From a bacterium (lineage in GTDB: Bacteria; JAHJDO01), in contig JAUWOV010000053.1 in NCBI GenBank assembly GCA_030611945.1, positions 1 through 12,839 on the forward strand: DNA of 12,839 bases. The letters run 5' to 3'. The position numbers and the translations under genes are program-made. A model generated the notes under the pieces. It saw only the letters and a list, made by a program, of their open reading frames with translations. It was not told the DNA's origin and searched no databases. This document shows, piece by piece, positions 7,307 to 12,839 of the stretch. Every line of letters begins with the position of its first letter. Position 1 is the first letter of the stretch.

Positions 7307-8047
7307 TTATGGCACCGGTATTTCAAAGCTTTCTCCTTCCCTCATCTTTTTTAATTTAACTCCAGGAGAGCGCATTTTTATTTCCCGTTCTAATTTATCT
7401 AAATCTAAATGCTGATCAGGAAAAGCCCCATAATGTATTGGAATAAAATAATCAGGTAATAACAGTGATGCGGCATAAGCGGCTTCTCTATAACCCATAT
7501 TAAATTTCCCACCCACAGAAACGATAGCTACCTTTGGCTGATATAAATCTCTAATTATTGTCATATCAGTTGTTACCCCTGTATCTCCTGAAAAATAAAT
7601 CGCGTTATCTACACTGTTGACTGTAAGCACATATCCAACAGCGCCGGAACCTGGCTGAATTGGACCGTTTACCCATCCATCACCCTGTATTTCCGATGTA
7701 TGTACGGCAGATACCATAGTTATTGTAATTTCATTCCCTTTCCAACTGCCACCCACATTAAGGACATACATATTTTCGCCCTCTTTTAAACCTTTTAGAT
7801 CGGCATAACTTGCTATTTCAGGAGTACAAATAAAGGTGGCTCCGGTTTTTTTTACAATTTCTATTGAATCGCCCAGGTGATCGATATGACCATGCGTAAC
7901 GCATACAACTGTCGCTTCCTCAATATCACTTACTTTTAGAGAGCATGCCGGATTTTCATCTATCCACGGATCAAAGTAAATAATATCTTTATTGAATTGT
8001 ACGGAAACTGACGCATGCCCTAACCAACTAATTGAGATTTTCTTCAT
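7307..8047 (-). CDS. Metallo-beta-lactamase-fold hydrolase, UPF0173-like
   Basis: A 246-residue MBL-fold protein with a full binuclear metal site: H11 region WLGHAS, the HxHxDH motif at 52-57 (THGHIDH), H116, D155 in FSGDTG and H205 in PIHYG. This pattern matches the UPF0173 group of metal-dependent hydrolases, whose substrates are mostly unknown. In this operon a sugar lactonase role is plausible but inferred. I chose the ATG at 8047: AGGAAAGG lies 7 nt upstream, and it overlaps the ThuA stop as ATGA. A longer frame from an upstream start at 8071 adds eight residues without support. It lies 18 nt before the aldo/keto reductase. Confidence 0.85.
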   Translation of the reverse strand: MKKISISWLGHASVSVQFNKDIIYFDPWIDENPACSLKVSDIEEATVVCVTHGHIDHLGDSIEIVKKTGATFICTPEIASYADLKGLKEGENMYVLNVGGSWKGNEITITMVSAVHTSEIQGDGWVNGPIQPGSGAVGYVLTVNSVDNAIYFSGDTGVTTDMTIIRDLYQPKVAIVSVGGKFNMGYREAAYAASLLLPDYFIPIHYGAFPDQHLDLDKLEREIKMRSPGVKLKKMREGESFEIPVP

Positions 8048-8709
8048 TCGCCATCCTTTCCTAACAACCATTTAACCGCATTATGTAATAGTTTTTGAAC
8101 GCAGGGGTGCATAAGGGCTTTTAAAGAATGTCCATGCGGAAGATAGACAACACGCCCCTTTCCATACTCGTGCGCCCAGCCTGATACAGATTGCCGTCCA
8201 TCTTGACCTTGACTTACGAGAAGTATTTCTACGCGGTCATAATCAAAATAGAGAAAGTGTTGTTCATCGGTAATCTCGTAGGATTCCACACCTGCAGTAA
8301 CGGGGTGGGTTTTATTCACAACGTCGACGTTAAAATCCGCTATGGGGGGATGACCGATATAATAACCACCCAGTGTCCGCCTGTATCCATTTTTCCAGGG
8401 GTAATCCCATGCAGAATTATGAAGCGCTAAAAAACCGCCGCCGCTTAACACAAACTGTTCAATAAATTCTTCCTGTTCCAATGTCATCCATGGTACCGGC
8501 GAGTTACGCCTATCAGGAAACTCAACGCCATCCCTGTGAAATATCAATAGATTTTCTTCTGCGATACTCTCTTTACCAAAAGAAGCGTAATCAGAGGTAC
8601 AACTATATTTAATTCTTTCATCTTTTAATACTGCGCCTATTCCCTCAAAAGCGATATTCGGATCATGGTAATGATCACCTGCCAGAATAAGTCCCTTATT
8701 TATATCCAA
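8044..8709 (-). CDS. ThuA-family protein
   Basis: A 221-residue ThuA-like protein, a class I glutamine-amidotransferase-like fold named from the trehalose utilisation locus of rhizobia. Visible family motifs are the LSGGGFLALHNSAWDYP block (88-104), GGYYIGHPP (114-122), THPVTAG (134-140), DEQHFLYFD (148-156) and the GWAHEYGKGRVVYLPHGHS block (177-195), then LHNAVKWLLG. The start is TTG at 8709 with AAGGAGGA 7 nt upstream, which is convincing. No signal peptide is seen. ThuA homologues are linked to metabolism of oxidised (3-keto) disaccharides and other glycosides, and are frequent beside glycoside hydrolases. Here it lies 32 nt after the GH42 gene and overlaps the MBL gene by 4 nt. Confidence 0.85.
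   Translation of the reverse strand: MDINKGLILAGDHYHDPNIAFEGIGAVLKDERIKYSCTSDYASFGKESIAEENLLIFHRDGVEFPDRRNSPVPWMTLEQEEFIEQFVLSGGGFLALHNSAWDYPWKNGYRRTLGGYYIGHPPIADFNVDVVNKTHPVTAGVESYEITDEQHFLYFDYDRVEILLVSQGQDGRQSVSGWAHEYGKGRVVYLPHGHSLKALMHPCVQKLLHNAVKWLLGKDGE
8055..8062 (-). promoter_or_regulatory. Ribosome binding site deciding the MBL-fold gene start
   Basis: AGGAAAGG on the minus strand lies 7 nt before the ATG at 8047 and inside the end of the ThuA gene. It supports the ATG that overlaps the ThuA stop over the longer frame beginning at 8071. Confidence 0.65.
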
Positions 8710-8716
8710 TATAGAA

Positions 8717-8724
8717 TCCTCCTT
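8717..8724 (-). promoter_or_regulatory. Strong ribosome binding site for the TTG start of the ThuA gene
   Basis: AAGGAGGA on the minus strand lies 7 nt before the TTG at 8709. There is no ATG in a suitable place, so this site decides the start. It lies in the 32-nt gap after the GH42 stop. Confidence 0.8.
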
Positions 8725-8741
8725 TTTCTCATTAGAAGAAA

Positions 8742-10865
8742 TTACACAAATGCGTATACTTTCGTCCCTTGAGATGGAATCTCTACAGGAACTGTTGTCC
8801 AGTCATTGCTCGCTTTTGCCGTAAGGACACGGTCTTCGCTAAGTTCCTTGACTTTTGAGAACCGTCCCTTCCCCTTCAGTATCCCGTTTCCCGTCTCCTC
8901 TCCATAATTGGTTACCACAACTACCTGTCCGTCTGGTCCGTTCATGCTTCTCGTTCGCAAATAGCCGTGCAGGATATCCAGACGAACCGTTTCCGAATCG
9001 GCTATCACCTGACGGGCAAACTGCGCAATAAAATCCGCAGCTTTGGGATTGTAGTCCTTATGGAGACCGCGACACAGGGAAGTTCCGATGAGCATTGTGT
9101 GACCCTTTCCATAGTGGTTTTCAATAATTCCGGGATGTCCGCTGCTAAACGCGGCAACTGTTTTGCCGGACGTTTGATGTAACCATACCTCGTAGCGATA
9201 GGACGATAGAGATTTTGTTCCGTCTGAAAAGACTAACTCAGAGGGTTTTTCCCAGCCTACAACGTCTTCAATCTGTGCGCCAAAGACGTCCGCTAAACCA
9301 AATGCCGGGCAGGGTCTATAAAAGAATCCATGGTCGTCCTTCCATCCGAATATGCCGTCCGCCAGGAACGATCCCCCGTCTTCTACGAATCGCCCAATGG
9401 CTGCCGCAGCCTCGGGGGATACATGATTCATTTCAACTGCGTAAATCACGTCATAGTTGGACGCAATTCCACTGACCAACTCTTCAGTGCTTATCAAATC
9501 CACAGCCACGTTGGCGTTCCACAACGCCTTGTAACAGCCCTTGATAGCATCAAAGTGTCCGCCGCGGTTGTTGTCCCGACAGTATTCACGCTCTCCAATA
9601 ATGTAGTTGTTTTTCGAGAACCAGATCGCTGCTCGGGCAGGGATGGGTCTTGCTTTGGCCAGAATGTGAGAATGTTTTTTCATCGCAGCCAGCACATTCT
9701 TCGCGGCGACCATTCGCTCGGATAGATTACCCCGCATATCCGTCATCCCCCATTCTCCCCCCTCCCAACTCAGCGAAATGGGGTGCAGGCTGCTAAATAG
9801 AACAGTACTACAACCGGCGACGCGGGCGTTCCACAGCCACCTAGTTATATGATAGTCGCGCGGCGTGAAAGGCTGGGCGCCGGAGAAAATGTTCGACCCT
9901 CCCTGGAGTTCGGAAAGCCAGAAAGACCCGCTCTTCTTGCCAGCGCTGCGAAGTTCATCCATTTGAAAATTGAACAGGATTGGCAGATCGCTCATCGAGA
10001 ACTGCGGAAAAGAATGCCCAGGATGTAGAGACCTTCCAATGTAATCCACGGCGGAGGCATATTCCCAGATGTCGATACTACTGTTGGGATTGACATTGGT
10101 GGGATGGACGGGGTCATATTTCTTAACCTCCTTCCCGATCCAGGTGAGCCATTCCGTACTGCGCCATATATTAAAGTCGATCCAATCCCTGTAGGCGGCA
10201 TGGTCTATCCAGCCCCCCTTAGCCCGAAAGGTATCTTCCGTAACGATTATCTCTTCAAAAGAGGTAAATCTCTTGCCTTCTATGAACGTGGTGTTGAACC
10301 ACACCTTGTTTAGTTGTTCGATATTGCTGTCATAGAGTTCTTCTAACCATTGACGGTAGCGCGCTATCACCAAGGGGTGATACGATGGTGCGGAGCGAGT
10401 CTCGTTCTCCAGAATCCAGCCGTATAAGCCCGGATGGTTTCGGTAGCGCTCTACGAGACGGCGGATATATTCCGACGCGAACTCGCGAATTCTCACATCA
10501 TCTATCTGCCCCCATTCAATATCCTGTCTCTCATCACGCAGCCACCTCGAGCCTGCTGAAGTTGACCGGAATATGACGACGATACCTATATCGTGCTTTG
10601 CCGCATGGTCGAACATAGTGTCGTACAGTCCGAAGTCCCATACTTCTGACTTCGGATTAATCTCTTGCCAGTTTATGCACGTACGGATCACGTTGAACTT
10701 ATTCTTTTGGAGCATGTGCATGCCTTTCTCAATAAACGAAGCGGTAACATTGGGCTCCATCTTAATATTAAAAAAGGCTCCGACCCTGAACTCATCAACT
10801 TGTTCCATGCCGGACTGTTGACCATTTGTAAAAGAATTTCTTTCTATACTTTTCTCCTCCTCCAT
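8742..10865 (-). CDS. GH42-type beta-galactosidase
   Basis: A 707-residue glycoside hydrolase of clan GH-A. The catalytic (beta/alpha)8 domain spans about 26-390: VIRTCINWQEINP (59-71), the acid/base motif GWILENE with N154-E155, and the probable nucleophile E319 in SFWLSELQGG. A beta-galactosidase trimerisation domain (amidotransferase-like) covers about 409-610, and a small beta domain ends the protein. No signal peptide is seen, so it probably acts in the cytoplasm on imported oligosaccharides. Substrate specificity (beta-galactoside or another sugar) is not certain. Base composition is clearly richer in GC than its neighbours (about 52% on two sampled lines), suggesting transfer. The ATG at 10865 has no upstream Shine-Dalgarno sequence, and a strong one lies inside its first codons, so the exact start is doubtful. 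First intact gene of a six-gene operon. Confidence 0.88.
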   Translation of the reverse strand: MEEEKSIERNSFTNGQQSGMEQVDEFRVGAFFNIKMEPNVTASFIEKGMHMLQKNKFNVIRTCINWQEINPKSEVWDFGLYDTMFDHAAKHDIGIVVIFRSTSAGSRWLRDERQDIEWGQIDDVRIREFASEYIRRLVERYRNHPGLYGWILENETRSAPSYHPLVIARYRQWLEELYDSNIEQLNKVWFNTTFIEGKRFTSFEEIIVTEDTFRAKGGWIDHAAYRDWIDFNIWRSTEWLTWIGKEVKKYDPVHPTNVNPNSSIDIWEYASAVDYIGRSLHPGHSFPQFSMSDLPILFNFQMDELRSAGKKSGSFWLSELQGGSNIFSGAQPFTPRDYHITRWLWNARVAGCSTVLFSSLHPISLSWEGGEWGMTDMRGNLSERMVAAKNVLAAMKKHSHILAKARPIPARAAIWFSKNNYIIGEREYCRDNNRGGHFDAIKGCYKALWNANVAVDLISTEELVSGIASNYDVIYAVEMNHVSPEAAAAIGRFVEDGGSFLADGIFGWKDDHGFFYRPCPAFGLADVFGAQIEDVVGWEKPSELVFSDGTKSLSSYRYEVWLHQTSGKTVAAFSSGHPGIIENHYGKGHTMLIGTSLCRGLHKDYNPKAADFIAQFARQVIADSETVRLDILHGYLRTRSMNGPDGQVVVVTNYGEETGNGILKGKGRFSKVKELSEDRVLTAKASNDWTTVPVEIPSQGTKVYAFV
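10854..10863 (-). promoter_or_regulatory. Shine-Dalgarno sequence inside the first codons of the GH42 gene
   Basis: GGAGGAGGAG on the minus strand begins with the G of the ATG at 10865 and covers codons 2-4. No purine-rich site precedes that ATG. Six nt after it lies an in-frame ATA (codon 7), and the next in-frame ATG is at residue 20, too far away. Either the ATG is used despite this, or translation begins at a rare codon. Residues before about 25 are not conserved, so both are possible. Confidence 0.4.
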
Positions 10866-10888
10866 TAATCTATTTTCGTAACCGTTTA

Positions 10889-10909
10889 TGGGGGCATTTC
10901 ATGCCCCCA
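10889..10909. other. GC-rich hairpin upstream of the GH42 gene
   Basis: The 9-bp arms TGGGGGCAT (10889-10897) and ATGCCCCCA (10901-10909) are perfect, with a 3-nt loop. It lies 24 nt upstream of the GH42 ATG. Neither strand shows a following run of T, so a classic rho-independent terminator is unlikely. It may be an attenuating or stabilising hairpin in the leader, or a scattered repeat. Confidence 0.5.
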
Positions 10910-10927
10910 AATTCATTAATTTCCCCG

Positions 10928-10946
10928 ATATTCCGACACGGAATAT
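10928..10946. promoter_or_regulatory. Operator-like dyad ATATTCCG-ACA-CGGAATAT
   Basis: A perfect 8-bp dyad with a 3-bp centre lies about 70 nt upstream of the GH42 ATG. The short centre and AT-rich outer part fit a dimeric repressor or activator site controlling the sugar operon as well as an RNA hairpin. No regulator gene is in the window to pair it with. Confidence 0.35.
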
Positions 10947-10976
10947 TCTAATAAAGGCAATCAATAATCACTCATA

Positions 10977-11138
10977 TCAAATTACTATTGCATTGCTAAA
11001 AACCTTATCTATTTCTATTGTATTTATTCGTGCATTTGTGGCTGTTTTTCTTTCTTTTAGCTCGTGAACGGTTACCAAATTCTCAGAGGTAATAATTGGA
11101 TTACCTTCATACCGTCTAAAAACCGTTTTGTTAGCCAT
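10977..11138 (-). pseudogene. Remnant of a GH130-like phosphorylase gene (5' end only)
   Basis: An ATG 9 nt after the stop of the upstream surface protein gene opens a 53-codon frame starting MANKTVFRRYEGNPIITSEN. The RYEGNPI(I/L)T element is the characteristic N-terminal motif of GH130 mannoside phosphorylases and hydrolases, normally followed by a V-F-N-x-G/A block and about 300 further residues. Here the later residues (ending KVFSNAIVI) match poorly and a TGA follows. No continuation is visible in other frames before the GH42 gene. I read it as the start of a lost operon gene. The similarity is short, so a small unrelated gene is the alternative. Confidence 0.45.
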
Positions 11139-11147
11139 ATTTCTCAA

Positions 11148-12839
11148 TTACTCCGTCAGCTTAAACTTTTTAAAATAACGAGGATTTTTCCTTCCTGTAA
11201 TACCACTGCTATTTTGGTAATAGTAGGTCTGTCCTGCTCCTTCATCATCATCAAAGATCACAAAATTAAAACCAAATACAACTCCTCTTTTTGCTTTTAA
11301 TCGAATATTTTTAAACGGTATCTTTACTTCATAAAAGGTTTTATTTTGTTCCCTTTTTACAGCAGCCTCACATTCCTTCCAAAAATCAGAAGTTACCCCA
11401 AACCATTTATGTGTTTCCATACCTTTACGAGTCAATGCAATTCCCAGCTCGTAATCGTCATATCCGTAATCAAGCTCTTCCGTTAAGGAAGCATTGACCA
11501 ATGGGTCAAAGGCAAACTGTATTGCGTCACCATTCCAGATATTCCAACCTGTCTCACTATTAAAGTGTTTATCATCAGTTACATCAGCAGCAAAATAGAA
11601 GTTATCATTGTCCCAACCAACATATACCTTAGCGCTCAAATCATCTGTTCCGTTCCAATTAATGTGCGGGTCGGGGGGTAAAATCTGTCCGCGGTTATTC
11701 ATAAGTATACAAGGGTGTTTTTCCCATTCTGAAAGATTACCGTCTATTTTTATCGATTTATTAACTTTTTTACATATTAAGTATTTTACCGGAAAGGATT
11801 TCGATATTTTTTTAAATCCTTTGCCGCAATCTATTAACAGATTTATCTCTTTTTTCCGATTAATTATGTTATCAGGCAGAGAAACATTCAGTGAAACCCT
11901 TTCTTTTTCAGGTATCTGCACTTTTTTGATTTGGGTTTCGTTATTTATCTTTATAGAAATGCTTGCATTTAGTATCTGATTAATCTGGTTATCTAGATAT
12001 AAAACCCCTTTATTTATCTCTGGAGTAGTAAAAAATATCTTTACAGGAGTAATATAGAGCTTGCCTGAAGAAAGAATAGAACAAAGCTCTGTAAAGCTTT
12101 TCCCGCCCTTTTTGCTTAAATATACAGGAAATTCTCCTATCTCAAAAGTTACCTCTTTACTTTTATCGTCTCTCTTAACAGGATTGCCCATAACATCAAA
12201 AATAGATAATGATGCAGGATTAATACCTGTAAGAGTAATCTCCCCTTCGCCTCTTGTAAGCCATATAGCCGCATGGGATTTATTACCAGTCTTTTTAAAG
12301 ACAACAGCATTTATCGCTCCTAAATCTATCCTTTTTGATTCAATTACATTTTCTACTATCCCGGCAACTACGCTGTAAGCGGGAACAGTGGGCATTGGAT
12401 ATCCGCTACGCCACAGGCCATAAGAATATTTTCCACCTTCAATACAGTTAGCAGACACAAACCAATGACATGAATCAACCCCTTCCGTCATTCTGGCTAA
12501 AAGATAGGTTCTTGTTAATCTTTTAACCATGTCTTTAGCATATTCACCATCGGGCGGCTCAAACCCATCTAATGCATAGCCAAATTCTGAGATATAGATA
12601 TGCTGATTAGCTCCATACTCCCTCCCCAGTTCTAATGCTTGTTTAAAATCCTCCGGCAGAAAATCCTCAGGCATTGCAGGAAGCGGTTTGTCAGGACCAA
12701 CGCAGCGAGGAGAACAGTAAGGGTCTAAAGGAAAGATGTTAAACTCTTTGCCTGCTTTTTTAAAAACATCTCTTGTAAAGGTAAATTTTCTACACTCAGA
12801 CGGTCTTATAGCTCCTATTTTCGCATCCGGCACTAAAGA
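11148..12839 (-). CDS. Large glycan-active surface protein: end of a GH-A-like domain plus CBM9-like domain, 5' end missing
   Basis: The frame is open to the window edge, so the N-terminus is missing; the GTG at 12833 is probably internal. The first ~165 residues look like the end of a (beta/alpha)8 glycosidase: HIYISEFGY with a possible nucleophile glutamate (residue 83 from 12833), then EGVDSCHWFV, and a terminal helix. A beta-sandwich region follows (about 165-355; IWLTRGEGEITLTG). From about 359 to the end there is a CBM9-like/DOMON-type sandwich: IKIDGNLSEWEK, KVYVGWDNDNFYFAADVTDD, WNGDAIQFAFDP and a C-terminal GFNFVIFDDDEG. Such proteins are usually exported to bind or cut polysaccharide, but a signal peptide cannot be checked here. 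The glycosidase family (GH39-like or other) is not assignable. It lies upstream of the sugar operon on the same strand. Confidence 0.75.
   Translation of the reverse strand, partial: SLVPDAKIGAIRPSECRKFTFTRDVFKKAGKEFNIFPLDPYCSPRCVGPDKPLPAMPEDFLPEDFKQALELGREYGANQHIYISEFGYALDGFEPPDGEYAKDMVKRLTRTYLLARMTEGVDSCHWFVSANCIEGGKYSYGLWRSGYPMPTVPAYSVVAGIVENVIESKRIDLGAINAVVFKKTGNKSHAAIWLTRGEGEITLTGINPASLSIFDVMGNPVKRDDKSKEVTFEIGEFPVYLSKKGGKSFTELCSILSSGKLYITPVKIFFTTPEINKGVLYLDNQINQILNASISIKINNETQIKKVQIPEKERVSLNVSLPDNIINRKKEINLLIDCGKGFKKISKSFPVKYLICKKVNKSIKIDGNLSEWEKHPCILMNNRGQILPPDPHINWNGTDDLSAKVYVGWDNDNFYFAADVTDDKHFNSETGWNIWNGDAIQFAFDPLVNASLTEELDYGYDDYELGIALTRKGMETHKWFGVTSDFWKECEAAVKREQNKTFYEVKIPFKNIRLKAKRGVVFGFNFVIFDDDEGAGQTYYYQNSSGITGRKNPRYFKKFKLTE

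Larger units (their letters stand above)
10866..11147. other. Intergenic gap with several inverted repeats
   Basis: This 282-nt gap lies between the surface protein gene and the GH42 gene. It holds the GH130-like remnant (10977-11138), two hairpins (10889-10909 and 10928-10946) and a 13-bp inverted repeat with one mismatch (TTTCGTAACCGTT at 10874-10886 and AACGGTTACCAAA at 11067-11079) that bounds a 206-bp segment. I find no convincing sigma70 promoter here on the minus strand. Confidence 0.5.

Noticed and set aside
7307-8071. Longer MBL-fold protein starting at 8071
   Set aside because: The extra eight residues overlap the ThuA gene end and lack a ribosome binding site, whereas the ATG at 8047 has AGGAAAGG 7 nt upstream and an ATGA junction.
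9330-9725. 131-codon open frame on the plus strand
   Set aside because: It lies entirely antisense to the GH42 catalytic gene, has no recognisable motifs, and arises from the GC-rich codon use of the real gene.
10889-10909. Rho-independent terminator
   Set aside because: The stem is strong but no T-run follows on either strand, and it lies just before a gene start on the coding strand.
11608-11979. 123-codon plus-strand frame
   Set aside because: Antisense to the CBM9-type gene, without motifs or a start signal.
1-12839. CRISPR array, tRNA or rRNA genes, prophage or IS transposase
   Set aside because: No regularly spaced direct repeats, no cloverleaf or rRNA-like stretch and no integrase or transposase frame were seen; the only repeats are single palindromes.

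Overview
The window looks like a piece of a Gram-negative bacterial chromosome of low to moderate GC, roughly upper 30s to low 40s percent on hand-counted lines. Kdo activation (kdsB) and lipid A 4'-kinase (lpxK) genes show that the cell makes lipopolysaccharide. The gene mix (LPS genes beside a GH42/ThuA/CBM9-type sugar cluster, plus short GTAG-type palindromes) is what I would expect from an uncultured lineage such as Omnitrophota, Poribacteria or a PVC relative. That placement is an inference. No marker in the window settles it.

Left part (1-5100), housekeeping and envelope: the 3' part of recJ (+) converges on rpmB (-) with a 4-nt overlap. rpmB and kdsB (+) diverge from a short intergenic region that holds a clear rpmB promoter and a GTAG palindrome in the rpmB leader. 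kdsB converges on a minus-strand group, DUF2442 gene - lpxK - GT4 glycosyltransferase, with an 18-nt overlap. A near-consensus promoter at 5093-5120 drives this group. A second GTAG palindrome lies in frame inside the 3' end of lpxK.

Middle and right part (5148-12839), sugar catabolism, all on the minus strand. In transcription order: a large surface-type protein with the end of a GH-A-like catalytic domain and a C-terminal CBM9-like domain (its 5' part lies outside the window); a 53-codon remnant whose first residues resemble GH130 phosphorylases; a 282-nt gap with several inverted repeats; a GH42-type beta-galactosidase; a ThuA-family protein; a UPF0173-like metallo-beta-lactamase-fold hydrolase; an aldo/keto reductase; a small ABM-like alpha/beta-barrel protein; and a KDPG/KHG-type aldolase. 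Overlaps and gaps of 4 to 36 nt tie the last six together as one operon.

The order suggests that an extracellular or intracellular galactoside-like glycan is cleaved. The released sugar may then be oxidised (reductase acting as an aldose dehydrogenase), its lactone opened (MBL-fold protein as lactonase), and the resulting 2-keto-3-deoxy acid split (aldolase). No dehydratase, kinase, transporter or regulator is visible. This composite pathway is the most interesting candidate system here and is inferred from family membership only. The GH42 gene is clearly richer in GC than its neighbours (about 52% on two sampled lines against about 37% in the next gene upstream), which fits separate acquisition.
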